Shown piece after piece: positions 7,657 through 17,038 of a stretch of DNA of 64,000 nucleotides; position 1 is the stretch's first letter; each line of letters opens with the position of its first letter. Under the pieces are notes generated by a model. It ran no database searches, had not been told where the DNA came from, and worked only from the letters and a program-made list of their open reading frames with translations. Source of the stretch: Bombilactobacillus mellis (lineage in GTDB: Bacteria > Bacillota > Bacilli > Lactobacillales > Lactobacillaceae); assembly GCF_000967245.1 (NCBI RefSeq), contig NZ_KQ033877.1:686770-750769 (forward strand), in the 5' to 3' direction. The position numbers and the translations under genes were made by a program.

Positions 7657-9684
7657 ATGTCAGATTTATTTAAGTCCGTTAGTTATTTGTCAGGTGTAGG
7701 GATTAAAACGCAACAGGCTTTAGCTGACTTAGGAATTGTCACTATTCAAGATTTATTATATTATTTTCCCTTACGTTACGAAGATCTCTTATTGAAATCG
7801 GTAAATGAAGCACATGATCAAGAAAAAATTGTCATCGCTGGTGTCGTAGCCAGTAATCCTGTCTTGCGCCGTTTTGGTTATAAAAAGACTTTACTGATTG
7901 TCCGTTTATTATTAGATAATGAGACGATTCCGGTTACCTTTTTTAATCAGCCCTGGTTACAGGATAAATTTATTGTGGGTCAAGAAACTCTAGTTTATGG
8001 TCGGTGGAATGAGGCCAAACGTTCACTTGTAGGAATGAAAATTCTCTCCGCAACTGCTCTAACAAAGACCAGTTTGGAGGCTGTTTATCCCACTAATAAA
8101 AAAATTCATCAAAAAACTTTAATTAAGCTAATCAAACAGGCAGTTACTAAATATGCTGATCAAGCGTTAGAGACTTTTGATGATCCTTTACGCCAAAAAT
8201 ATCACTTATTAAAAGAAGCTCAAATTATCCGCGGTATGCATTTTCCACAAAATATCGCCGAGGCTAAAGCTGCGCGCCGCAGCGCTAAGTTTCGTGAATT
8301 ATTTTTGTATCAGGCCCGCTTAGCGCAATTAAAACAAAAAAATGCCCAGCAAACTAACGGAATTAGTGAATTATATAATCAAGCCTATGTCCAACAATTT
8401 ATCCAACAATTCGATTTTACTTTGACGACAGCGCAAAAACGTGTTTTAAAAGAAATTTTAGATGATATGAAAGCAAAGTCAACTATGAATCGTTTGTTAC
8501 AAGGTGATGTGGGCAGCGGCAAAACGGCTGTAGCGGCAATTGCAATGTTTGCTGCTGTGACTGCAGGTTTTCAAGCCGCTTTAATGGTACCGACAGAAAT
8601 TTTGGCGCGACAGCATTATTTAAAATTAAAACCGTTATTTGACAGTTTTCAATTAACAACGACTTTATTGACCAGTTCTTTAACGCCCCTGCAACGGAGG
8701 CAGGAACTTTCCAAAATCAGCCAGGGCCGCTATAATATCATTATTGGCACTCAAGCCTTGTTTCAAGCTGATGTTTTGTACCAACATTTGGGGTTGGTCG
8801 TGATTGATGAACAGCATCGCTTTGGAGTAGAGCAAAGACGGGCGCTCAGACAAAAGGGACAGCAGCCTGATGTTTTGTTAATGACAGCTACCCCGATACC
8901 ACGAACTTTGGCTATTACCTATTATGGTGAAATGGATTTATCGGTAATTGATGAATTACCAGCCGGCCGCAAAGATGTGGCTACTTATTGGCTGCGTTTT
9001 AATAAATTAGATCAAGTACGGCATTTTTTACAGATACAATTATCAAAAAATGCCCAAGTTTTTGTAGTTACGCCTTTGATTAGTGAATCTGATAAAATGA
9101 ATTTGTATAATGCGGAAGATATCTATCAGCACCTGCAAAAAGAATTCTCTAATTATCGGATAGCATTATTATATGGTCAGATGGATTCTGAAGAAAAGCA
9201 AACTATAATGCAGGATTTTCAAAATCAAAAAATTGATATTTTAGTAGCAACGACAGTTGTAGAAGTTGGAGTGGATATACCTAATGCCAGAGTGATGATT
9301 GTTTATAATGCTGATCATTTTGGTTTATCCCAATTACATCAATTACGCGGTCGTGTGGGTCGAGGTCAGCAACAATCATATTGTATTTTGCTGGCAGATC
9401 CCCATAATAAAACTGCCATTGAACGTTTACGGGTTATGACTCAAACCAATGATGGGTTCCAATTAGCTCAAAAGGATCTACAATTACGCGGTGCGGGCGA
9501 TTTGTTTGGCAGTAAACAGTCTGGAATGCCCAATTTTAAACTAGCCGATCCGTTAGCTGATGAGCAGATGCTTTTTTGGGCACATCAAGAAGTGCAACAA
9601 TTATTTGCAGCCGATCCGCAGCTCAAAAAGCACTATCCATTAAAAATGTATTTAAAATCCCAATCCCAAACCAGTTTAGATTAA
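7657..9684 (+). CDS. recG: ATP-dependent DNA helicase RecG
   Basis: RecG remodels stalled replication forks and branch-migrates Holliday junctions. The 675-residue protein has an N-terminal wedge/OB domain (YYFPLRYEDL), Walker A GDVGSGKTAVA, DEQHRFG as the DEAH-type Walker B, TATPIPRTLA, and the C-terminal VATTVVEVGVDIPNA and QLRGRVGRG motifs. The start MSDLFKSVSYLSGVG fits the family and has an AGCAGG site. The frame is open about 120 nt further upstream, but that part overlaps a terminator and has no homology that I recognise. Confidence 0.96.
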   Translation: MSDLFKSVSYLSGVGIKTQQALADLGIVTIQDLLYYFPLRYEDLLLKSVNEAHDQEKIVIAGVVASNPVLRRFGYKKTLLIVRLLLDNETIPVTFFNQPWLQDKFIVGQETLVYGRWNEAKRSLVGMKILSATALTKTSLEAVYPTNKKIHQKTLIKLIKQAVTKYADQALETFDDPLRQKYHLLKEAQIIRGMHFPQNIAEAKAARRSAKFRELFLYQARLAQLKQKNAQQTNGISELYNQAYVQQFIQQFDFTLTTAQKRVLKEILDDMKAKSTMNRLLQGDVGSGKTAVAAIAMFAAVTAGFQAALMVPTEILARQHYLKLKPLFDSFQLTTTLLTSSLTPLQRRQELSKISQGRYNIIIGTQALFQADVLYQHLGLVVIDEQHRFGVEQRRALRQKGQQPDVLLMTATPIPRTLAITYYGEMDLSVIDELPAGRKDVATYWLRFNKLDQVRHFLQIQLSKNAQVFVVTPLISESDKMNLYNAEDIYQHLQKEFSNYRIALLYGQMDSEEKQTIMQDFQNQKIDILVATTVVEVGVDIPNARVMIVYNADHFGLSQLHQLRGRVGRGQQQSYCILLADPHNKTAIERLRVMTQTNDGFQLAQKDLQLRGAGDLFGSKQSGMPNFKLADPLADEQMLFWAHQEVQQLFAADPQLKKHYPLKMYLKSQSQTSLD

Positions 9685-9699
9685 TTATGAGGTAAAAAG

Positions 9700-10701
9700 A
9701 TGAGAATAGCAATTGACACTATGGGCGGTGATCAGGCACCGCAAGTCGTTATTCAAGGAGTAGAACAAGCCCGTGATCAATTTCAGGATTTAGAATTTCT
9801 TTTATTTGGTGATGAAAAACAAATAAAAAAATATCTCCAGAATTCTGAACGTGTGACCATTGTCCCTACCCAAAGCGTTATTTTAGGAACAGATGAGCCT
9901 TTAAAGGCTATTCGGCATAAAAAGGATTCTTCCATGGTAATGGCAGCTCAAGCTGTCAAGGCCGGACAGGCAGATGCTTTGTTTTCTTTAGGTAATTCCG
10001 GAGCCTTATTAGCAGCCGGCATTTTTATTATTGGTCGTTTAAAAAATATTATGCGCCCAGCATTGATGCCTACTTTACCAGCGATGAATTCCAAGCAGGG
10101 ATTTAGTTTTTTAGATGCCGGTGCTAATGCGGAAGTTAAAATAAATTATCTCAAGCAATGGGCCGTAATGGGCTTTTTTTATGCGCGTGAAGTGAAAGAA
10201 ATTGCTCACCCCCGGGTAGGACTTTTAAATAATGGTACTGAATATGATAAAGGAGATAGTTTGCATAAAGAGGCTTATCAAGCTTTAAGCAAACTACCGG
10301 ATATTAATTTTATCGGTAATGTAGAGGCCACCAATTTATTAGAGGGTGTAGCAGACGTTGTAATAACGGATGGTTTTACCGGAAATGCTACTTTAAAAGC
10401 AATTGAGGGTACGGCAAAAACCATCATGTCGCAATTAAAAAAAGCTTTGTTGAATAATGGTTTGCGGCCAAAAGTGGGCGCCCTTTTGGCCAAGCCGGCC
10501 TTAGCTAGTATTAAAACCACTTTTGACGTAGCCGCATATGGTGGTGCCGTTTTAATGGGGGTTAAAGCACCCGTAGTTAAAGCTCATGGTGCGGCTGATG
10601 CACGGACGGTATATTATGCTTTAGTTCAACTAAGAATGATGTATAATAAGGGAATGCTGCAACAAGTAATCGAGTATTTTGATCAGCAACCAAAAAAGTA
10701 A
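9700..10701 (+). CDS. plsX: Phosphate acyltransferase PlsX
   Basis: PlsX converts acyl-ACP or acyl-phosphate to drive the first step of phosphatidic acid synthesis with PlsY. The 333-residue protein begins with MRIAIDTMGGDQAP and contains GTDEPLKAIRHKKDSSMV, SLGNSGALLAAG, LLNNGTEYDKGD, and TDGFTGNATLKAIEG, all conserved. It starts 15 nt after recG and is followed 24 nt later by acpP, whose product is its acyl carrier. It acts as a peripheral membrane enzyme. Confidence 0.96.
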   Translation: MRIAIDTMGGDQAPQVVIQGVEQARDQFQDLEFLLFGDEKQIKKYLQNSERVTIVPTQSVILGTDEPLKAIRHKKDSSMVMAAQAVKAGQADALFSLGNSGALLAAGIFIIGRLKNIMRPALMPTLPAMNSKQGFSFLDAGANAEVKINYLKQWAVMGFFYAREVKEIAHPRVGLLNNGTEYDKGDSLHKEAYQALSKLPDINFIGNVEATNLLEGVADVVITDGFTGNATLKAIEGTAKTIMSQLKKALLNNGLRPKVGALLAKPALASIKTTFDVAAYGGAVLMGVKAPVVKAHGAADARTVYYALVQLRMMYNKGMLQQVIEYFDQQPKK

Positions 10702-10725
10702 TAATTATTAATGGAGATGAACTCA

Positions 10726-10977
10726 ATGAGTGAACAAGAAGTTTTTGCTAAAATTGCTAGTTTATTAAGTGAAAGATTTGATATTGATCAAGACCAAATT
10801 ACCATGGAGACGAATTTTCAAGAGGATCTACAAGCAGATTCCATTGATATGGTGGAATTTGAATTAGAATTAGAAGACGATTTTGGTGAAGAAATTCCCG
10901 ATGAAGAAGCTGCTAAAATTAAGACCGTTGGTCAAGCAGTCACTTACATTACTGAAAATCAAAAACAAGCTCATTAA
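10726..10977 (+). CDS. acpP: Acyl carrier protein
   Basis: This is an 83-residue acidic protein that carries acyl chains on a phosphopantetheine arm attached at Ser39 in the motif ADSIDMVE. The rest is the four-helix ACP fold, ending with FGEEIPDEEAAKIKTVGQAV. Two further in-frame ATGs lie upstream at 10711 and 10717. The one at 10726 is chosen because GGAG at 10713-10716 is then 9 nt away and the N-terminus matches other ACPs. It lies between plsX and rnc, as in most Firmicutes. Confidence 0.94.
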   Translation: MSEQEVFAKIASLLSERFDIDQDQITMETNFQEDLQADSIDMVEFELELEDDFGEEIPDEEAAKIKTVGQAVTYITENQKQAH

Positions 10978-10993
10978 CAAAAGTTGTTTGGGG

Positions 10994-11022
10994 TTTGAAG
11001 ATGCCACGGATGCATCTTCAGA
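10994..11022 (+). promoter_or_regulatory. Hairpin directly upstream of the RNase III start
   Basis: GAAGATGC at 10997-11004 pairs perfectly with GCATCTTC at 11012-11019 around a 7-nt loop, and the stem extends by three more pairs including one G-U. The structure ends just before the ribosome site for the GTG at 11034. It may be a substrate for RNase III autoregulation (see findings). Confidence 0.6.
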
Positions 11023-11033
11023 AGGGATTAATC

Positions 11034-11759
11034 GTGATTGATCAAGAATTAGTTAATTTACTCAGGAAAAAATATCAGATCGTTTTTAATGATTTAAGTT
11101 TGTTGCAAGCAGCTTTAACACATTCTTCTTATGCTAATGAACATCGAGAATTGCACTTGTCGGATTATGAACGTTTAGAATTTTTGGGCGATGCGGTTTT
11201 GGAATTAAATGTTTCTGAATATATTTATAAAAAATTTCCACATTTATCAGAAGGCCAATTAACAAAATTACGGGCCGATATTGTCTGCACAGCCAGTTTT
11301 TCGCAATTTTCGCGCGAGGTAGGCTTTCCCCCCTATATTAAATTAGGTAATGGAGAAGAAAAAGCCGGAGCTCGTAATCGTAATACTTTATTGGAAGATG
11401 TTTTTGAAGCTTTTAATGGTGCTTTATATCTTGATCAAGGCAACCAAGCGGTGGAAAAATTTTTACGACAGACAGTTTATAATCATATTGATGCCGGTGA
11501 ATTTAGTGATGAAAATGATTTTAAAACTGAATTACAGGAAGAATTGCAAACTCAAGGTGATGTTGACATTGACTATCTAGTAGTTAGTCAATCAGCAAGT
11601 GAAGAAAATCCTTCTTTTACAGTTCAGTTAATAGTCAATGGTATTCAGCTTACTACTGGTACAGGTCACAGTAAAAAAGCTGCTGAACAACAGGCAGCCC
11701 AACGCCAGCTTTTAAAAATCCATCATGATAAGTATCAGAATCCTGCAACTAAAAGCTAA
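11034..11759 (+). CDS. rnc: Ribonuclease III
   Basis: RNase III cleaves double-stranded RNA and processes rRNA precursors. The protein has the signature ERLEFLGDAVLEL with the catalytic acidic residues, THSSYANEH upstream, and a second acidic cluster NTLLEDVFEAFNGALY. A C-terminal double-stranded RNA-binding domain ends with GHSKKAAEQQAAQRQLL. The GTG at 11034 gives a 241-residue product with a GAAGGG site 8 nt away. ATG codons at 11001 and 11010 are alternatives, but both lie inside a strong hairpin. Confidence 0.93.
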   Translation: MIDQELVNLLRKKYQIVFNDLSLLQAALTHSSYANEHRELHLSDYERLEFLGDAVLELNVSEYIYKKFPHLSEGQLTKLRADIVCTASFSQFSREVGFPPYIKLGNGEEKAGARNRNTLLEDVFEAFNGALYLDQGNQAVEKFLRQTVYNHIDAGEFSDENDFKTELQEELQTQGDVDIDYLVVSQSASEENPSFTVQLIVNGIQLTTGTGHSKKAAEQQAAQRQLLKIHHDKYQNPATKS

Positions 11760-11875
11760 ATAATTGAAATTGTTTATTTTAGTTATTTTCAGTAAAACTC
11801 CTTTAAAATGATTGTAAAATTTATTAGGAATTAAAAGTACAAGTTTTTTCGATCTATAGAAACAAGAGGTATATT

Positions 11876-14800
11876 TTGGCGTTAAAATCATTGAAAATTA
11901 GCGGCTTTAAATCTTTTGCAGATCCAGTTACGATAGAATTTGATCAAAAAATTACGGGGATCGTAGGTCCTAATGGCAGTGGTAAAAGTAACTTAACGGA
12001 GGCTTTACGTTGGGTTATGGGAGAACAATCTCCTAAAAGCTTGCGCGGCGGAAAAATGGAAGATATTATTTTTGCTGGCAGTGAAAAGCGCGCTCCCTTA
12101 GATCGAGCCGAAGTAATTTTAAAGTTTGATAATCATAATCGCCAATTAAATATAGAAACTGACGAAGTCGAAATTAGGCGTCGTCTTTTTCGTGGCGGTG
12201 AAAGTGAGTGTTTGTTAAATAATAAAAAAGTCCGTTTAAAAGATATTGTGGATCTCTTTTTGGATTCAGGGTTAGGCCGGGATTCATTTTCAATTATTTC
12301 TCAAGGAAACGTAGAAAGAATTTTTAATAGTAAGCCCAGTGATCGCCGTTTTATTATTGAAGAACCGGCAGGCGTATCTGGTTTTAAATTAAAAAAGCAC
12401 CAAGCTCAGCAGCAACTCCAGCAAACAGATAACAATTTGCAGCGTATTAATGATATTGTACAGGAATTGGAGCATCAAATAAGTCCTTTAAAGCACCAAG
12501 CCCAAGTTGCTCAGAGTTATCAAAAACAAAAACGTGAAGCTGATGAGCTCAAGCAACTCATTTTGGCTTTTGAGATTAAGCAACTTAATGAACAAAAAGA
12601 AAAATGGTCCATTAAACAACAAGCAACTAACAAGCACTTGGCAATTCTTGAGCAGCGTCTGGCTGCAGCTAAAACTAAAGCTAACAATCAGCAAACCTTG
12701 GACCAACAATTAACGAGTGAAATTGATCATAAACAACAACAAATTATCAATTTTAGCCGTCAATTAGAATCTTTGCGGGGCCAGCAGGCACTTGTTCAAG
12801 AACGGCTTAATTTTAATGCTGCCAATTGTGCCAACTTGCAACAACAGAAAACGGCTAATCAGCAAAAGTATCAGAAATTCCAAAATGATTTTCAGCAACA
12901 ACGGCAAAATGAACGCCACTTGAACCAACAGCTGCAGCAATTACAAGCGCAAATTGCCCAGCTTCAGACTGCTGTGCCTCAAGATCGACAAACACTGGAT
13001 CAAAAAATCACCCAGTTGCAGGCACATTATGTAGCAATGGTTCAACAGCAGACTGCTTTATATAATCAGGAAAAATATCTAAAACAACAAAACTCTCAAA
13101 TTAAACAGCAATTACAAGAGACTAATACCCAGTTATTAACCCAAAATCAGCAATTAAAAAAGACCGAAACTCACCGGCAAGATTTAACTCAGCAGTACCA
13201 GCAATTACAGCACACCCAAAAGTCTTTGTTAGTGAATAAAAAGGCCACTGAACAAAAATACCAGCAATTACAGGTTCGCTATGATTCTAAACGCCGGCAC
13301 TATAATCAAAAATTACAGCACTGGCAACAGCAACGAACGGAATTGACTTCTTTAAATAAAATTGTGCAGCAGCACCAAGGCTATTACCAAGGAGTGCGGG
13401 TGATTTTGAAACAAAAAGAAGCTTTGCCGGGAATCATTGGGGCCGTTGCTGAATTAATTACAGTACCGCCACGTTTACAAGTAGCACTGCAGGCTGCTGT
13501 GGGTTCACAATTACAAGCAATTGTTACGCAAAATCAAACAGCGGCCCGCAAGGCCATTACCTTTTTACGGCAGCAGAAGGCAGGACGAGCGACTTTTTTA
13601 CCTTTGAATGTTATGAAATCTCGAAAAATTGCCGCTGCCGACTTGCAAGGCTTAAATACGCAAAAGTATTTTATTGGCATTGCCAGTGATTTAATCAATT
13701 ATGATCCCAGTCTAACTGCGGTGATGGAAAATGTGTTCGGCAGATTATTAATTGTAACTGATATTGAAGCAGCTATTGGGGCCGGTAAAATTATTAGGCA
13801 TCGCTTTTTGATTGTTACTTTAAAAGGTGATCTAATTAATCCCGGAGGTTCGATGACCGGCGGACAAATAAAAAATGGTCTGAATTTACTAGCACAAAAA
13901 AATCAGGTGCGCAGTTTAGAACAAGAAGTGCAACAAGCACAACTCAAGCTGCAACAACAACGCCAAGATATGCAACACCAACAAGAACAAATAGCCCAAA
14001 CCTCAGAGCTCTTAGCCCGTTATCAACGGCAATTGCGACCTTTGGCGCAACGTTTACAAAAAATTAAGAGCGACCTGTTATTGGAGCAGCAACAACAAAC
14101 TAATCAACAGCAGCAGGTAAAGGAGAGCTCAACAAAAGTTGAGCAGTTAAAATTGCAGTTAGATCCAATTCAACAGCAGCAACTAACAGTAAAACAAAAA
14201 ATACAAACACTGACAATGCAAATAACTCAACAGCAGCAGGAAATTAATCAAAAGCAGGTTTTAATCAAAGATTTTGCTGCTCAAAAGCAGGGAGTAGAGG
14301 AGCGCTTACAACAACAGCAGACCGAACTAGTAGTTTTGCAAAATGATATGCACAATCAACGCCGACAACAACATCAACTGCAAAATGAAATTCAGGACTT
14401 GCAAGAACAAAAAGTGCAACTTGACAAGCAATTGCAAAAACTGAAGCAGGAGCAACAGGATTTGACCGCTTCTAGTCAAGATCAGGATCAGCAAATTGCA
14501 TTTCAAGTGCAGCAGTTACAAAGTTTGGAAAGTAAGCTCCAAGAAAAGAAAACCACTCGGCAACAACTTAGTCAGCAAATTCAACAAGTACAGCAACAAG
14601 TAACAGCATTATTTGCCTTACAGAAAAAATGGACTGCCGCACAAGAAAATAATGTTGTTCAAGTAACTACTATTACGAATCAAATTAAACAAAAATTAAC
14701 AATATTAGAGCAGCAATATCGTATTTCTTTTGAAGCCGCTTATCAAAAAATTTTTCCTAATTGGTCTTTAGACCAGGCTCAGCAGCGGGCTCACCTTTTG

Positions 14801-15412
14801 CAACAGCAAATTACGGCCTTAGGGCCAATTAATTTAAATTCGATCACTGACTATGCGCAGCTGCAAAAGCGCTATAAGTTTTTGACCCAGCAGCAAGATG
14901 ACTTAATCCAAGCTCGGCAACAGTTACAAAAAACTATTACCGAGATGGATCAAGAAGTAGCCCAGCGTTTTGCCAAAATGTTTAAACAAGTGGCCCACGC
15001 TTTTGCTGAAATTTTCCCCCAAATGTTTGGTGGTGGTCATGCTCAGTTGATTCTGGACAATCCGCAAGATATACTTACAACAGGAATTGAAATTATTGCT
15101 CAACCGCCAGGGAAGAAATTACAACGTCTGAGTTTGTTATCCGGAGGAGAAAGAGCCCTTACAGCGATTACGCTGCTTTTCTCAGTTTTAAAAGTTCATC
15201 CGGTAGCTTTTTGTATTCTGGATGAAGTAGAGGCATCCTTGGATGATGCCAATGTCAGCCGCTTTGCTGATTATTTGAAAAAGTACGATCAAAAAACGCA
15301 ATTTATCGTCATTACTCATCGCAAAGGAACGATGATGCACGCTAATCGACTTTATGGCATCACGATGCAGGAGTCTGGTGTTTCACTGATTGTTAGTGTG
15401 CAATTAAAATAA
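11876..15412 (+). CDS. smc: Chromosome segregation protein SMC
   Basis: SMC is the ATPase core of the condensin complex with ScpA and ScpB and compacts newly replicated origins. The 1178 residues have Walker A GPNGSGKSN near 32-40, a coiled-coil arm, the hinge around 500-670 (GVIGAVAELI to GGSMTGGQ), a returning coiled coil, and the C-terminal head with LSGGERALTAI and Walker B CILDEVEASLDDANV. The arms are extremely glutamine-rich (many QQQ runs). The TTG start (LALKSLKISGFKSFAD) matches relatives, with AGAGG upstream. It lies before ftsY as in other Firmicutes. Confidence 0.97.
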   Translation: MALKSLKISGFKSFADPVTIEFDQKITGIVGPNGSGKSNLTEALRWVMGEQSPKSLRGGKMEDIIFAGSEKRAPLDRAEVILKFDNHNRQLNIETDEVEIRRRLFRGGESECLLNNKKVRLKDIVDLFLDSGLGRDSFSIISQGNVERIFNSKPSDRRFIIEEPAGVSGFKLKKHQAQQQLQQTDNNLQRINDIVQELEHQISPLKHQAQVAQSYQKQKREADELKQLILAFEIKQLNEQKEKWSIKQQATNKHLAILEQRLAAAKTKANNQQTLDQQLTSEIDHKQQQIINFSRQLESLRGQQALVQERLNFNAANCANLQQQKTANQQKYQKFQNDFQQQRQNERHLNQQLQQLQAQIAQLQTAVPQDRQTLDQKITQLQAHYVAMVQQQTALYNQEKYLKQQNSQIKQQLQETNTQLLTQNQQLKKTETHRQDLTQQYQQLQHTQKSLLVNKKATEQKYQQLQVRYDSKRRHYNQKLQHWQQQRTELTSLNKIVQQHQGYYQGVRVILKQKEALPGIIGAVAELITVPPRLQVALQAAVGSQLQAIVTQNQTAARKAITFLRQQKAGRATFLPLNVMKSRKIAAADLQGLNTQKYFIGIASDLINYDPSLTAVMENVFGRLLIVTDIEAAIGAGKIIRHRFLIVTLKGDLINPGGSMTGGQIKNGLNLLAQKNQVRSLEQEVQQAQLKLQQQRQDMQHQQEQIAQTSELLARYQRQLRPLAQRLQKIKSDLLLEQQQQTNQQQQVKESSTKVEQLKLQLDPIQQQQLTVKQKIQTLTMQITQQQQEINQKQVLIKDFAAQKQGVEERLQQQQTELVVLQNDMHNQRRQQHQLQNEIQDLQEQKVQLDKQLQKLKQEQQDLTASSQDQDQQIAFQVQQLQSLESKLQEKKTTRQQLSQQIQQVQQQVTALFALQKKWTAAQENNVVQVTTITNQIKQKLTILEQQYRISFEAAYQKIFPNWSLDQAQQRAHLLQQQITALGPINLNSITDYAQLQKRYKFLTQQQDDLIQARQQLQKTITEMDQEVAQRFAKMFKQVAHAFAEIFPQMFGGGHAQLILDNPQDILTTGIEIIAQPPGKKLQRLSLLSGGERALTAITLLFSVLKVHPVAFCILDEVEASLDDANVSRFADYLKKYDQKTQFIVITHRKGTMMHANRLYGITMQESGVSLIVSVQLK

Positions 15413-15432
15413 TACAGAAATGAGGTTTGTTT

Positions 15433-16683
15433 ATGGGATTATTTAATATTTTTAAGAAAAAAAAGCCCACTGAGACCGCGGAAACTGAAGTTGATCCCGC
15501 CCAAAAAGAAACTGCTGCTGCTTCGAATTCAGAACCAGATTCTTCAACAGTAAATACCGAAAAAGCACCCGGTAAAACATCAAATGATGAACAAGAAGCT
15601 CCTGCCAGCCAGCCAGCTGAGGTTTCTGATTCATCAGATGCAACAACTGGTGAGCCCAGTGAAAAACAACAACCGGCAGAACCCATTGCGGCTTCGGTCA
15701 CAAGTACACCAGAGCAGGACTCAAAACCGGCAACAGCGGCAGAGCAACAGCAAGATTATGACCAGGGATTAGAGAAAACGCGCCATAGTTTCCGGGATAA
15801 ATTCAATGCCTTTATGGCCAATTTTCGTAGTGTTGATGAGGATTTTTTTGATGATTTGGAAGATTTATTAATTCAATCTGATGTTGGCTATAATATGGCC
15901 TTAAAAATTTCGGATGCTTTGCGGGCCGAAGTGCGTTTGCAAAATGCCAAATCCAAAAAAGAAGTCTCACAAGTAATTGTTAATAAAATGGCGGAATTAT
16001 ACCAGCAGGATGCTCAGGGGCATAATTTTCAACTGAATTTGGATAAGGAGCGTTTGCTTAATGTTATTTTATTTGTGGGAGTTAATGGAGCTGGGAAAAC
16101 TACTACTATTGGCAAACTAGCGGCCCAATTCAAAGCTCAAGGACAAAAAGTACTGTTAGCAGCCGGTGATACGTTTCGGGCGGGGGCTATTGAACAGCTG
16201 CAAGCTTGGGGCCAACAAGTAGGAGTCGAAACAGTGGCCGGCTCAGAAGGTTCCGATCCAGCGGCAGTAGTTTATGAAGCATTGCAAAAAGCACAACAGC
16301 AGCAGTTTGATGTTTTATTAGTTGATACTGCTGGTCGTTTACAAAATAATACGAATTTAATGAAAGAATTAGAAAAAATAAAACGTATAATTACTAAACA
16401 GATACCCGATGCTCCCCATGAAGTGCTGTTAGTAATCGACGCGACTACAGGCCAAAATGCTTTAAGTCAAGCCAAGCAATTTGAAAAAGCTACGCAAGTG
16501 ACCGGAATTGTTTTGACCAAACTGGATGGTTCAGCTCAAGGTGGAATAGTGTTGGCAATTAATGATGAGTTGCATATTCCGGTGAAATTAGTCGGTTTGG
16601 GAGAACAGGTGCAAGATTTACAAATTTTTGATCCGCAAAAATTTGCAACAGGCTTATTTAGTGACTTATTAGTGGATGAATGA
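15433..16683 (+). CDS. ftsY: Signal recognition particle receptor FtsY
   Basis: FtsY is the membrane-associated GTPase receptor for SRP. The 416-residue protein starts [12 protein letters not shown], a basic amphipathic tip for lipid contact, followed by about 100 acidic, Pro/Ala/Glu-rich residues (the A domain). The NG domain carries [35 protein letters not shown] and [13 protein letters not shown] 15433 with GAGGT upstream is the natural start. Its stop overlaps ylxM as ATGA, so ftsY, ylxM and ffh form one SRP operon. Confidence 0.96.
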   Translation: MGLFNIFKKKKPTETAETEVDPAQKETAAASNSEPDSSTVNTEKAPGKTSNDEQEAPASQPAEVSDSSDATTGEPSEKQQPAEPIAASVTSTPEQDSKPATAAEQQQDYDQGLEKTRHSFRDKFNAFMANFRSVDEDFFDDLEDLLIQSDVGYNMALKISDALRAEVRLQNAKSKKEVSQVIVNKMAELYQQDAQGHNFQLNLDKERLLNVILFVGVNGAGKTTTIGKLAAQFKAQGQKVLLAAGDTFRAGAIEQLQAWGQQVGVETVAGSEGSDPAAVVYEALQKAQQQQFDVLLVDTAGRLQNNTNLMKELEKIKRIITKQIPDAPHEVLLVIDATTGQNALSQAKQFEKATQVTGIVLTKLDGSAQGGIVLAINDELHIPVKLVGLGEQVQDLQIFDPQKFATGLFSDLLVDE

Positions 16684-17027
16684 TTATGGCAGAAACTATT
16701 GAAAAAACTACCCAAATTAATATGCTGTATGATTTTTATCAACCATTGTTAACGGCTAAACAGGATTTATATATGCGTTTGTATTATGGCGATGATTACT
16801 CTTTAGGTGAAATAGCTCAGTTGCAGCATGTAAGTCGGCAGGCCGTTTATGATAATTTACAACGTACTGTCAAGACTTTACAGCGTTATGAGCAGCAGCT
16901 TCACTTATATCAATATTTTCGACAACGCAGTCAATTATTACAAAATTTACAAAAACAAATAGCCCAAAAATACGCTACTGACGGCGACCTAAAAGCAGTA
17001 GTAGAAGAATTAATGAAGCTGGAATAG
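16680..17027 (+). CDS. ylxM: SRP-associated DNA-binding-like protein YlxM
   Basis: This is a 115-residue helix-turn-helix protein of the YlxM/p13 family (QDLYMRLYYGDDYSLGEIAQLQHVSRQAVYDNLQ). The fold resembles sigma-70 region 4. In streptococci the homologue binds SRP and modulates it; a function here is inferred from that and from its position between ftsY and ffh. Two ATGs (16680 and 16686) are possible; the first overlaps the ftsY stop. Confidence 0.9.
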   Translation: MIMAETIEKTTQINMLYDFYQPLLTAKQDLYMRLYYGDDYSLGEIAQLQHVSRQAVYDNLQRTVKTLQRYEQQLHLYQYFRQRSQLLQNLQKQIAQKYATDGDLKAVVEELMKLE

Positions 17028-17038
17028 GAGAAAAGAAA

